DNA of 26,978 bases, taken from assembly GCA_038125665.1 (NCBI GenBank), contig JAYPEI010000024.1, positions 1 to 26,978 on the forward strand, read 5' to 3'. Position 1 is the first letter of the stretch, and each line of letters starts with the position of its first letter. The notes under the pieces are model-generated. The model searched no databases. It saw only the letters and a program-made list of their open reading frames with translations, and was not told where the DNA came from. Below, one piece after another: positions 9,238-17,297 of this stretch. The stretch comes from CAILUG01 sp038125665. Lineage in GTDB: Bacteria > Pseudomonadota > Gammaproteobacteria > Pseudomonadales > Pseudohongiellaceae. A program made the translations under genes and the position numbers.

Positions 9238-10380
9238 TTAATAGGCGTTTGCCTCAAGGTATTTTTCTATGAGATCCGCTTCAAACAAGTCTCTGTAGTA
9301 CGTAGTTGGGTCACAACTTTCCTGTTCACTCACATCCAGACCGTCTTCACGAGCCATACCCCGAGTACGCACAAGAGGCTGAGTGTAGTAAGGATCATGT
9401 ATTGTCATGGTGCGATCTACACTCAATTTATCTTCACTAAAAACATACCGTTCTATTGTTCTTGTGCCCTCGCCAGACATTGGCAAGCCGGAACCATCCA
9501 ACCAGCCCGCTAGGAGGTGAGAGGTCTCAACTACTAATATCCTCTCACTCTCCCAGTGTCCAACAGAGTATCCATTCGAAGTTGCCCTTGCATCATCAGG
9601 TATAACTCTACCATCCATCCATATTCGACGTGGTGAATTATGCTCAACATAAAGAAAGAGATAGTGGTCACCGGCATCATAGATATCTAAGTTATAAGGA
9701 TTACCAAATAAACGAGGTAAGCCAATAGCGATACAACGCAAAGCTGAGTCATCGTACTTGGTATAACTTTTACTCAAGCGTCGACCTTCCTCTGTAAAAG
9801 GGGTCGGTTTAGGCTCAAAGTCATCTACAGTAACTCGAAATTTATAGGAATTACGCCAAGCACCACTGATATCAAAGGGATGATCCTGATTAACCTGCCC
9901 TCGGCCATATTCTTTATTAGGATCAGCATATACTAGGTGCGGGTCTCGTCTGGCCACTGAAGATTCTGCTCCAAAACCGGCACCACCTTCAACAACTCCA
10001 CCCCTAATAAACAGTTTTTTTGCACCACCTCTTCCAAGTTGCCCCTTTAGGTGAACTGTATCTCCTACCTTTATAGTATTTTCAGTCCATCCCTGAGCAC
10101 GCAGTGAAGTGACACTTGCTGCTTGAATTTCCCACTCCTGCTCGCCTTCATGATCCTGTACTTGTATCCAATATCTTACATGTGGGTTACTGAATTTGAC
10201 TTGCGTAACGAGTCCACTTAGCTCTCCTTGTGTATCTGCATCAAATTCTGCCGCGAAGGAATGATGGGCTAAGGTAGGTTGACTAAATCCAACTAATACC
10301 AGGGGAAGAAAAAAGAGAGCTATTTCTGAACAAAGCTGGGTTATGAATCCTAAAAGAGTTGAGTAACGACGCTTTGGCAT
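9238..10380 (-). CDS. Exported protein with N-terminal DUF6152-like domain
   Basis: Protein of unknown biochemical function, exported by a Sec signal (long hydrophobic segment at about 20-38, with cleavage likely after PTLA). The mature part begins HHSFAAEFD and continues with SNPHVRYWIQV, the signature I associate with DUF6152, a small beta-barrel domain (about 38-130). The remaining 240 residues form a second conserved-looking region rich in Trp, Tyr and Arg (for example PRRIWMDGRVIPDDA at about 250-264). Similar proteins often occur beside GMC oxidoreductases in marine and soil Proteobacteria. Here the gene lies 43 bases before the subunit-3 gene on the same strand. A good ribosome site (AGAGGAAG) fixes the start. 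A role in handling the oxidised product or the electron acceptor is only a guess from context. Confidence 0.7.
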   Translation of the reverse strand: MPKRRYSTLLGFITQLCSEIALFFLPLVLVGFSQPTLAHHSFAAEFDADTQGELSGLVTQVKFSNPHVRYWIQVQDHEGEQEWEIQAASVTSLRAQGWTENTIKVGDTVHLKGQLGRGGAKKLFIRGGVVEGGAGFGAESSVARRDPHLVYADPNKEYGRGQVNQDHPFDISGAWRNSYKFRVTVDDFEPKPTPFTEEGRRLSKSYTKYDDSALRCIAIGLPRLFGNPYNLDIYDAGDHYLFLYVEHNSPRRIWMDGRVIPDDARATSNGYSVGHWESERILVVETSHLLAGWLDGSGLPMSGEGTRTIERYVFSEDKLSVDRTMTIHDPYYTQPLVRTRGMAREDGLDVSEQESCDPTTYYRDLFEADLIEKYLEANAY

Positions 10381-10448
10381 ATCATCTTCCTCTGGTGATT
10401 ACAGGTAAGGATTTAAAGGTCAACAAACATAAAGAAACAAACTTGGCT

Positions 10449-11342
10449 TTAAATTGGAAGCTCCATTGAATCTTCACGCCTAAGAAGATTCGTGGTTGCT
10501 TGATTCCTAGCCTGCTCGATATAAGGACTAATGGTAGCCATAGCCTTTGCCGCAACGATCGCTGGATCAGTATTTTGAACAGCAGGATCGAACAATTCTA
10601 ATGACAAGGCACGGTCATAACCGAGACTCACCAGCTTGTTTAAAATCTTTTGTAAGGGAGCTATACCCTCACCAGGAAAAGCTCTATCTTTTTGTTGAGC
10701 AATTTCTAAGGTGGGCACTAACGGAGTGTCTGCAAAGTGGACATGAAAAATCTCCCCTGGAGAGATCAAGTCGAGATCCTCAAATTTACTCGGACCAGCC
10801 CAAAAATGGTATGAGTCCAACATAAAGCGGATATTAGGGTGGTCAGCGCGGCGAACTACTTCTAAAGCAGTCCGCAGATTATTCACCAGTTTTGAATTGC
10901 GCGTGAACTCCAACATGAGATGAATCCCATACCCTTGAGCTATTTCTGCCTCTTCAAGTAAAAAATCATTTAATTTCGTGTAACTTTCTACTGTATGGTG
11001 CATGCTAGCTGTTGAAGGGATGACTAATCTATCTGCGCCAAGACTTGCAGCCATTTCAACTTTCCAACGCAGATTCTCTAGGGCCCTATCACGGCGCTCG
11101 CCTTCCTCGTCTAAAAACAACTGATTCGTAGATGAGTAAGCAAAAAGTCCTAGATCATCCATCAAAGCACGCGCAGCACCAGCTCCTTGCTCTAGCTCAT
11201 AATCTCGGGCTTTCTCTAAATCAGGCTCAACAGCTACTATGCCGGCCTTAGCCCAACCTTCCATGGTTTTTCTGAAGTCAAAGCCTTGGGAAGTGATCCC
11301 ATGCATACAGACTATTAATCCTGGATCTTTATTTACTGCCAT
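10449..11342 (-). CDS. Sugar phosphate isomerase/epimerase-like TIM-barrel protein
   Basis: Member of the xylose-isomerase-like TIM-barrel superfamily (AP_endonuc_2), which covers hydroxypyruvate isomerase, tagatose/inosose epimerases and similar enzymes. The four-residue divalent-metal site is recognisable: E145 (LMLEFT), D176 with H179 (MLDSYHFW), H202 (HVHFADTP) and E249 (LSLELFDP). There is no signal peptide, so it acts in the cytoplasm, unlike most of its neighbours. At 297 residues it has the expected length. The ribosome site before the ATG at 11342 is weak. It lies between the alpha-hydroxy-acid oxidase and the DUF6152-like gene, consistent with catabolism of a sugar or sugar acid made by the periplasmic oxidases. 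The exact substrate cannot be read from the sequence. Confidence 0.82.
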   Translation of the reverse strand: MAVNKDPGLIVCMHGITSQGFDFRKTMEGWAKAGIVAVEPDLEKARDYELEQGAGAARALMDDLGLFAYSSTNQLFLDEEGERRDRALENLRWKVEMAASLGADRLVIPSTASMHHTVESYTKLNDFLLEEAEIAQGYGIHLMLEFTRNSKLVNNLRTALEVVRRADHPNIRFMLDSYHFWAGPSKFEDLDLISPGEIFHVHFADTPLVPTLEIAQQKDRAFPGEGIAPLQKILNKLVSLGYDRALSLELFDPAVQNTDPAIVAAKAMATISPYIEQARNQATTNLLRREDSMELPI

Positions 11343-11498
11343 CGATTCAACTCTGCTATTAAGTGATTGCTTGTCAAGATTATGTAATTTCTTATCTGAA
11401 ATTTCTCTTTTTAGTGTCGTCCAGGTAAGTGGGTGTGAAAATCAAAATATCTACTGGCATAACGTAAAGACACAGTTCTTTTTTTAGGTAATAGTCGC

Positions 11499-12728
11499 CT
11501 AACGAAGCTCCTTATAGATTAAGTCTGCCTGCCTTGAACCCAGATCTTGCACTGCATACATGGGTACATCATTACTAGAGATAACTCCACTGCCACGCAA
11601 GCAAATAGCAAGTTCACGATTTAACAAGTCTATCACTCTCTCGACACCAGCTTGACCAAAAGCACCTAAACCCCAAGCAAAAGATCTGCCTATACCCACC
11701 GCTTTTGCACCAAGTGCCAGAGCTTTGAAAACATCAGTACCGCGCCGCACACCACCGTCAAGCATCACAGGAATTCGACCATTAACAGCAGCAATGACTT
11801 CCGGCAGACACTCAATGGTTCCTCGACCGGTATCAGTTGCCCTACCTCCATGGTTTGACACCAAGATACCATCCGCACCATGCGCCACAGCCCGATCCGC
11901 ATCATAAGCAGTCTCCAAGCCCTTTATGACAATATTCATCGAAGTAGCTTCTTTCATACGAGGTATGACGTCCCAAGTTAGAGAGGAATCCACCAAACCC
12001 ACTCCTTGCATATCTAGACCTTCAAACATAGGCTTAGTTTTGCCCGGGTAATGGCATTCTTCACAGAATCGATCATCATGTCTTGCAAGACGACTGGCTG
12101 TCTCGGTATTTCTACCACCGGGTAGATCTATAGTCAGGCAAACAGTACTACAACCAGCCTTTTCTGCTCGCTTCAGGAGAGCCTCGGTGTATTCCCATTT
12201 GTTTGTGGAATACAACTGAAACCATAGAGACTGTCCATTACGGGCGGCAATGACCTCCTCTATGGGATGGGATGCCTGAGTCGAGATAACCATATGTGTA
12301 TTCTTCTTAGCGGCAGCGCGGGCCACCCCGGTATCACCATCCCGATGAAATGCTGCAAGACCCCCCAGTGGACTCAGAAAGATCGGACTATTTGCTTGAG
12401 CACCCAATAAGTTCAAAGAAGTATCTAATTTGCTAACGTTGACCAGTCGCCGAGGGTGGATTTGAAAACGAGTGAAGCCAAGCCGATTGGCATGTAAAGT
12501 TCCATCTCCGTCAGTGCCAGAGATAAGATACCCAAAATGGGCCGGTGGGACCTTCTCGCTAGCAATTTTTTCCATTTCGAAAACATTAATGACATCCGAG
12601 GGGTCACGCAGACGAGTACCTAATAACTCTTCAGTTTCTGCGGCCAGTGCCTGCCAACTTGTGATCAGAGGACTAGCCGCCAAAAACCTTAAAAATTCAC
12701 GCCGCATCTCTTTGTTGTTTGACTTCAT
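11499..12728 (-). CDS. FMN-dependent alpha-hydroxy-acid oxidase/dehydrogenase, Tat-exported
   Basis: Member of the lactate/glycolate/mandelate oxidase family, which oxidises 2-hydroxy acids to 2-oxo acids with FMN. From the ATG at 12728 the N-terminus reads MKSNNKEMRREFLRFLAASP, with RREFLRF (9-15) as a Tat motif and an ALA site near 27-29, so the folded holoenzyme is probably periplasmic. Family residues are K269 (VIKG), the catalytic His293 with Arg296 in SNHGGRATD (canonical form SNHGGRQLD), and DGGVRRGTD (324-332) for the FMN phosphate. I chose 12728 over the upstream TTG at 12740 because GAGGGG sits at the right distance before this ATG and would lie inside the longer version. It follows the GNAT gene by 33 bases. 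Whether it is an oxidase, monooxygenase or quinone-linked dehydrogenase is unclear. Confidence 0.85.
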   Translation of the reverse strand: MKSNNKEMRREFLRFLAASPLITSWQALAAETEELLGTRLRDPSDVINVFEMEKIASEKVPPAHFGYLISGTDGDGTLHANRLGFTRFQIHPRRLVNVSKLDTSLNLLGAQANSPIFLSPLGGLAAFHRDGDTGVARAAAKKNTHMVISTQASHPIEEVIAARNGQSLWFQLYSTNKWEYTEALLKRAEKAGCSTVCLTIDLPGGRNTETASRLARHDDRFCEECHYPGKTKPMFEGLDMQGVGLVDSSLTWDVIPRMKEATSMNIVIKGLETAYDADRAVAHGADGILVSNHGGRATDTGRGTIECLPEVIAAVNGRIPVMLDGGVRRGTDVFKALALGAKAVGIGRSFAWGLGAFGQAGVERVIDLLNRELAICLRGSGVISSNDVPMYAVQDLGSRQADLIYKELR

Positions 12729-12761
12729 ATCGCCCCTCAAGAAATTCTTTATTTATAGCGC

Positions 12762-13358
12762 TCAAGTGTGCAAAGACTTTAACCAAAACATCATAGTTTT
12801 TGAAGTCGCCTGTTTAGCACCCAGATCTGGCCAGCTGTATTTTGCAGTTATCTGCGGTTGAGGCTGGTACCCAATCGACTTCCAGAAACCATCAAGAGGG
12901 CGATAATGCAGAGGACGCAATGGGTGATCTGCTTCTCGCTCAACAACACAAAAAGTAATACTACCAATCCCTTGGATGCTTTTTGCATGATTTTCCCGAA
13001 ATTTAAAGAAAGTCTTACCCAGACCTTGCCCACGGTATCTACTCAAGAGCACTGATTCAGCACAATAAAAAAAAGTACTTGGATTAAATCCCTGATCTAG
13101 AAATGGTTTTTGAAAAGCCGGTTCCTCAAATCTTAAGGGCAAACCAGTTGAAGCGCCAACCACCTCTAAGCCATCCTTGACGAGCACCACCACTGACTGA
13201 GGACAATTCACATAAGTTTGTAAATAAGAAAGCTCGTAGTCCATGGAGCCTTCGTACAGATAGGGAAAATCTCGAAATACTTCTATTCGCAATGACGCAA
13301 GAGCTTCAAGCCAGGGGATAATGTCCTTACCACATACTTTTTCAACTTGAATAGCCAT
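12762..13358 (-). CDS. GNAT-family N-acetyltransferase
   Basis: Cytoplasmic acyltransferase of the Gcn5-related fold, using acetyl-CoA on an unknown acceptor. The pyrophosphate-binding motif A is clear: LLSRYRGQGLGKTFFKF (104-120), with the R/Q-x-x-G-x-G/A core at 109-114. An acceptor-side segment YLYEGSMDYELSYLQTY (33-49) precedes it and a C-terminal GFWKSIGYQPQPQIT region follows, as in proteins that acetylate small molecules or protein side chains. There is no signal peptide. It is the first gene of the minus-strand run ending at 7142 and lies 33 bases before the hydroxy-acid oxidase, but shares no obvious pathway with it. The ribosome site is poor. Confidence 0.82.
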   Translation of the reverse strand: MAIQVEKVCGKDIIPWLEALASLRIEVFRDFPYLYEGSMDYELSYLQTYVNCPQSVVVLVKDGLEVVGASTGLPLRFEEPAFQKPFLDQGFNPSTFFYCAESVLLSRYRGQGLGKTFFKFRENHAKSIQGIGSITFCVVEREADHPLRPLHYRPLDGFWKSIGYQPQPQITAKYSWPDLGAKQATSKTMMFWLKSLHT

Positions 13359-13550
13359 GGAAATCCATAAATTTTACTCAACCTCACTGCTAAAGGACTG
13401 TCACATAGGCTCTTTATAGAAAAGCCAGCCAACAATAAGACATCGAGTATACCTGCTGGGCACAGTCTTGTGGTAATATCCTCCACCATTTCCGCAGCAT
13501 CAATATTTAACTATAACTTCAAACGACAAGAGATGGACTAAGCAGCACAA

Positions 13551-14354
13551 ATGGCCCAAGTATTAAGCCTCAAAGAACTCAGAACCTCCTCTGTTCTGAA
13601 AGCAGAAATCAGCAAACTACAAGAAGACATAGCTCAGCTGCTAGATCAGCAAGAACGTCAAAAGCAAGTAGAGAAGAAACTACGCGAAGACTTGCTCGAC
13701 CAGAAAAAAGATTTTGATCATTTGGAGAAGCAGTTTGATCATTTCGCTGGTATGGAAGCTGAATTCGAAGCTTTGCAGCAAGAAGTGGCCATGGAGCGTC
13801 TGGAGCAGATGGTAGACTCCGATAAAAAAGATACTCAGCTAAAAAATCATATGCAAAAACTTCGTGATGAACTAAAGACTGCAAATGATGAGCTAAAGGA
13901 ATTAAAACAACTAGACCCTTTGCGTCTCAAGCGCCAGGTTACTGACCTGAAGAAAAAAACGCTTGAACAGGCATCAGACAATCAATCTCTGAACAAATCC
14001 TTGGTCGCTGCCCGCAAAGATCTGCGTGAGATGACACAAAAGCATGATGCAGTGGAGCTACAATTGAAAGCATGCCAGCGTGGTCAAGATTTCTTCTGGC
14101 AGTCAGTAGATTCTGAATGGGTATTATATGAACGTTGCATAGTTCTGCCTGATGAGAAAGTAGATGATGCGGAAACCTATAAGCGCATATGGTGTCTGAA
14201 CACAAAGTCAGGCCTTAGTACTCTCTCAGTAAGCAAAGATGATAATGATCTCGCGGTTTGGATTACTGATTTGGATATCCCTAAACAGGTATCCGAACAG
14301 GCTGGTAAACGCCTTCTCAAAATAGCCTCTGGTGAAGAGGCCGAAACTGATTAA
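13551..14354 (+). CDS. Coiled-coil protein of unknown function
   Basis: I do not recognise this family. Residues about 8-170 form a long, highly charged heptad-like coiled coil (runs such as KQVEKKLREDLLDQKKD and LRDELKTANDELKELKQL) with one break around FDHFAGMEAEF. Residues about 175-260 form a compact-looking C-terminal domain containing FFWQSVDSEWVLYERCIVLPD and KRIWCLNTKSGLSTLSV. There is no signal peptide or membrane segment, so it is cytoplasmic. It is a single gene facing away from the GNAT unit. A perfect 8-base inverted repeat starts at its stop codon. The sequence is compatible with a scaffold or filament-like protein; no function is assigned. Confidence 0.75.
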   Translation: MAQVLSLKELRTSSVLKAEISKLQEDIAQLLDQQERQKQVEKKLREDLLDQKKDFDHLEKQFDHFAGMEAEFEALQQEVAMERLEQMVDSDKKDTQLKNHMQKLRDELKTANDELKELKQLDPLRLKRQVTDLKKKTLEQASDNQSLNKSLVAARKDLREMTQKHDAVELQLKACQRGQDFFWQSVDSEWVLYERCIVLPDEKVDDAETYKRIWCLNTKSGLSTLSVSKDDNDLAVWITDLDIPKQVSEQAGKRLLKIASGEEAETD

Positions 14355-14382
14355 GACAAAGTTAGCTGACAAAATGTCTTAA
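14351..14382 (+). terminator. Inverted repeat at the end of the coiled-coil gene, possible terminator
   Basis: TTAAGACA (14351-14358) and TGTCTTAA (14375-14382) are perfect reverse complements around a 16-base loop. The left arm includes the stop codon of the coiled-coil gene. The stem is AT-rich and is not followed at once by a T run, so termination would be weak. Confidence 0.35.
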
Positions 14383-14495
14383 AATTTGTGTAGTTAGTTT
14401 GTTTTTCTCGAAGATTTTCATCATTGAGAAAATTCAAAGATAGAAAACATCATATCCTGTCATCTACAGAAGTAGCGGAAACTAGGTATTCCAGC

Positions 14496-15788
14496 GTGAA
14501 AATTGAAATGATCAGCACTGGCGAAGAAGTCCTGTCAGGACAGATTGTCGATACCAATGCATCATGGTTTGCCGACACCCTAATGAACCAAGGCCTTGAA
14601 CTACAGCGTCGATCTACTGTTGGTGATCGGTTGCAAGATCTCATTGAAATTTTTCGTGAGCGCTCTCAAGTGGCAGACGTGATTCTGGTCAATGGTGGCC
14701 TTGGCCCAACTAGCGATGACCTTTGCGTTGAAGCTGTCGCTGTAGCTGCTGGTGTAGAACTTCAAGAAGACTCAGGTTGGAGAGCACACTTAGAGAAATG
14801 GTTTGCTAACCGCAAGCGCCCTATGCCCAGCAATAATTTGAAACAATGTCTGCTTCCTACTTCAGCTATTTTAGTAGATAACCCTATAGGATCGGCGCCC
14901 GGCCTTAGAATTAAGATAAATGGTTGCTGGCTTTTCTTCACCCCTGGTGTACCTAGTGAATACAAGCGTATGGTTGAAGAGCAATTTTTCCCTTTTCTTA
15001 GGCAAGAATTTCAACTAGGTGAGAGCACCACTCTACACAAGTTTCTCACACTAGGTCACGGTGAATCAGCTCTAGCAGAGACTTTACAGGATGTTGAATT
15101 GGCTCCGGGAATGACTATGGGGTATCGTCCCTCCATACCAATAGTTGAAATAAAAGTCTTCGCTCGAGGAGACAGTGCCATTGCTGCGCTTCCAAAGACA
15201 CTATCAGAAATACGTGCTCGAATTGGTCAGGCGATAGTGTCTGAGCGATATAGCTCTGTTGCACAGGAAGTTCACCACCTTTTACTCAGCGAACAACGGA
15301 CTATTAGTTTGGCAGAGTCTTGCACCGGCGGAATGATCAGTGCTCAACTTATTGAATTCGCCGGTTCATCTGCTTACATGCATCAAGGCATAGTCTGTTA
15401 TTCCAATGAAGCCAAGACTCAGTTATTGGGCGTATCAGCGGCCACATTGAAGACTTATGGCGCGGTCTCTCCTGAAACAGCTCTAGAAATGGCGAAGGGA
15501 GCAAGATCCTTGCAAAATAGCGACTTTGCCCTCTCGGTAACCGGTATTGCCGGCCCTGATGGGGGTACAGAAAATAGGCCGATTGGTACTGTCTCTATGG
15601 CTTTAGCAACTGCCGACTATAGTTGGGTACAGACAGTCCAGCTTGGCTCACGGACACGAACTTTGATCAGGCAGCTTACTGCTGCTGTTGCTTTGGACAT
15701 GATTCGTCGACATCTTTGTGGACTTTCTGTGCTCGCCGACTACCCTTTTATTGATGCCTCTTTTCAAGCCGAGTATCCAGAGAATTAA
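14496..15788 (+). CDS. cinA: CinA family protein: molybdopterin-binding-like domain plus nicotinamide-nucleotide amidase
   Basis: Two-domain cytoplasmic enzyme. The C-terminal domain (about 255-420) is the PncC-type amidase, which converts NMN to nicotinate mononucleotide in pyridine-nucleotide recycling. It shows LAESCTGG with the catalytic Ser at 275, then GIVCYSNEAKTQLLGV and VTGIAGPDGGTE. The N-terminal domain (about 1-170) is MoCF-like (COG1058), with STGEEVLSGQIVDTN (7-21), GGLGPTSDD (67-75) and FFTPGVPSEY (147-156); in CinA relatives it has ADP-ribose pyrophosphatase activity. I set the start at the GTG at 14496 because homologues begin MKIEMISTGEE; an in-frame TTG at 14424 would add 24 residues without homology. 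TAGG about nine bases upstream is a modest ribosome site. Its 430 residues are normal for the family. It is probably a single-gene unit. Confidence 0.88.
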   Translation: MKIEMISTGEEVLSGQIVDTNASWFADTLMNQGLELQRRSTVGDRLQDLIEIFRERSQVADVILVNGGLGPTSDDLCVEAVAVAAGVELQEDSGWRAHLEKWFANRKRPMPSNNLKQCLLPTSAILVDNPIGSAPGLRIKINGCWLFFTPGVPSEYKRMVEEQFFPFLRQEFQLGESTTLHKFLTLGHGESALAETLQDVELAPGMTMGYRPSIPIVEIKVFARGDSAIAALPKTLSEIRARIGQAIVSERYSSVAQEVHHLLLSEQRTISLAESCTGGMISAQLIEFAGSSAYMHQGIVCYSNEAKTQLLGVSAATLKTYGAVSPETALEMAKGARSLQNSDFALSVTGIAGPDGGTENRPIGTVSMALATADYSWVQTVQLGSRTRTLIRQLTAAVALDMIRRHLCGLSVLADYPFIDASFQAEYPEN

Positions 15789-15878
15789 ACTTCGATACCT
15801 TATGGAAGAACACCGACCTTCAGGTAAAGTAGTCACATATCATCTTTCATTAGCTACATAACGCAGTCCAAACCCAAG

Positions 15879-15900
15879 GAAATTGAACTATAATAATTTC
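15879..15900 (+). promoter_or_regulatory. Promoter with overlapping palindrome, candidate Zur site
   Basis: GAAATT at 15879-15884 and AATTTC at 15895-15900 form the outer arms of a 22-base imperfect palindrome whose centre holds TATAAT (15889-15894), a perfect -10 box. No good -35 lies 16-18 bases upstream. Zur sites in gammaproteobacteria are AT-rich palindromes with GAAAT/ATTTC ends that cover the -10 element, and the seven genes downstream are a zinc-type uptake cluster. The inner bases of the consensus are poorly kept, so this is a suggestion only. A transcript from here would have a leader of about 110 bases. Confidence 0.3.
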
Positions 15901-16014
15901 TTGTAGCCCATCTTTATTAGCTGACCGTTATTTACTGTTACTTTTCGCTCTCTTTGCTTGGAATCTTCACATTGCTATGAAAGACTTACACATTTGGTGC
16001 TAGAGGATACTCTT

Positions 16015-16350
16015 ATGCAACTGAAATCCCAGAAAAGAAAATTAGCTAAGCAGCAAGCCCTTGCTATCATGTTGACGCTGATTACCACAGCTACACACGC
16101 ACATACCCCTTTATTTGATTGCTATAAAAATCATGACGATACAATCACTTGTGAGGGAGGCTTCAGTGATGGAAGCTCTGCTACAGGAAACCTTGTACAA
16201 GTGAGAACAGTGTTTGGCAGGATTCTCACACAAGCAACGCTTGATGAAGCAGGTGCCATCACTTTTAATCAGCCTGATGAGGAATATGTTGTTGTTTTTG
16301 CCCCAGATAGCCAACATCAACTAAAGGTGCTTGGTGATGAAATCTTATGA
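16015..16350 (+). CDS. Small secreted protein at the head of the metal-transport cluster
   Basis: A 111-residue exported protein with a Sec signal peptide (MQLKSQKRKLAKQQALAIM, then LTLITTATHAHA-type cleavage after about residue 28). The mature part has two Cys residues (CYKNHDDTITC) that could form a disulfide, then EGGFSDGSSATG and a beta-rich stretch ending YVVVFAPDSQHQL. It looks like a small transthyretin-like or carboxypeptidase-regulatory-type sandwich. I have seen this EGGFSDGSSA pattern in small proteins next to DUF4198 and metal transporter genes, but it has no established function. The ATG at 16015 is chosen because AGAGGA lies seven bases before it; a TTG at 15958 would put 19 residues ahead of the signal peptide. 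Its stop overlaps the next start as ATGA. A periplasmic metal-handling role is inferred from position. Confidence 0.75.
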   Translation: MQLKSQKRKLAKQQALAIMLTLITTATHAHTPLFDCYKNHDDTITCEGGFSDGSSATGNLVQVRTVFGRILTQATLDEAGAITFNQPDEEYVVVFAPDSQHQLKVLGDEIL

Positions 16351-17297
16351 ATAAGCGAAACTTTATTTTCAAGCTGGTGTGCATTAACTTTTCTGAGAAT
16401 AACAGCATTGCCCATGCCTACTTCTATTCTGAGTTGGTAAAGTTAGTAAATAAATCTATCTATCTGTTAACTCTTGGTCTGCTGCTAGTACTTGCATCCT
16501 CTGCACAAGCTCATTTTCAAGTTCTCTTTACCCCAAATACAACTTTGTTACGGGGTGAAGATTTGCACTTTAATTTGATCTTTTCACATGTTTTCGCTGG
16601 TGGCCCAACGATGCCAATGGCAAAACCTCAAAAGTTCTATTTTGTGAAACGCAACAACAGAAGCATGCCCTCTGAAGAAGTGGACTTATTAGAGTATTTA
16701 CGCCCCTTAGATTGGCATACTAATGAAACTACCGTACAAAGTTGGGAGGGGGATATTCCGCGTGAACTAACGAGATCGCTTGGCGATTATCAATTTGTTG
16801 TAGAACCAACACCCTATCTTGAAGAAGCTGAAGGCCTTTATATTCAGCAATTCACAAAAATGATGCTTAATGTTGGTGGAGTTCCTGGAAACTGGTATGA
16901 GACGGTTGGATTACCGGCGGAAATTCATGCCTTGAACAAACCCTACGCTCTATGGACTGGGGGTGTTTTTCGCGGACAAGTCCTCAGTGACGGTATCCCT
17001 GTCCCCTATGCACAAGTGGAGATAGAGTATCTAAATCACCCTCTTGATCTAGTAAATAATACGTTTTACCCAAAACCAGAAATAGCTCCCCCACATCCAT
17101 CGCTGGGTGCTCAAGTGCTACTAGCTAATGAATTCGGTGAGTTCTCCTTTGCACTTCCCAAAGCAGGATGGTGGGGCTTTGCAGCTCTCACTGTTGGTCC
17201 CCAAACTGAGTATCAAGGCTTGCCATTATCTCAGGATGCTATTTTGTGGGTTCAAGTGACTGACTTACCAATCTCAGAGGCGGTTATTAGAAAGTAA
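16347..17297 (+). CDS. DUF4198 domain-containing exported protein
   Basis: Periplasmic or membrane-tethered protein with the DUF4198 fold (NikM-like family), commonly encoded beside nickel, cobalt or zinc uptake genes. The mature protein opens AHFQVLFTPNTTLLRGEDLHFNLIFSH, and its N-terminal His is at the likely cleavage site, a feature able to bind metal. Further family-type segments are WEGDIPRELTRSLGDYQFVVEPTPY and GGVFRGQVLSDGIPVPYAQVEIEYL, with AKAGWWGFAAL-like sequence near the end. The ATG at 16347 overlaps the preceding stop (ATGA) but puts about 33 residues before a canonical signal peptide (LVNKSIYLLTLGLLLVLASSAQA). A TTG at 16434 would remove this extension but has no ribosome site. 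The gene shares an A with the next start (TAATG). Confidence 0.8.
   Translation: MNKRNFIFKLVCINFSENNSIAHAYFYSELVKLVNKSIYLLTLGLLLVLASSAQAHFQVLFTPNTTLLRGEDLHFNLIFSHVFAGGPTMPMAKPQKFYFVKRNNRSMPSEEVDLLEYLRPLDWHTNETTVQSWEGDIPRELTRSLGDYQFVVEPTPYLEEAEGLYIQQFTKMMLNVGGVPGNWYETVGLPAEIHALNKPYALWTGGVFRGQVLSDGIPVPYAQVEIEYLNHPLDLVNNTFYPKPEIAPPHPSLGAQVLLANEFGEFSFALPKAGWWGFAALTVGPQTEYQGLPLSQDAILWVQVTDLPISEAVIRK

Noticed and set aside
12472..12861. Plus-strand open frame of 129 codons
   Set aside because: It is antisense to the start of the hydroxy-acid oxidase and the end of the GNAT gene, both of which have clear family motifs.
14424..14495. TTG start for CinA giving 24 more residues
   Set aside because: Homologues begin at the MKIEMISTGEE segment, which matches the GTG at 14496.
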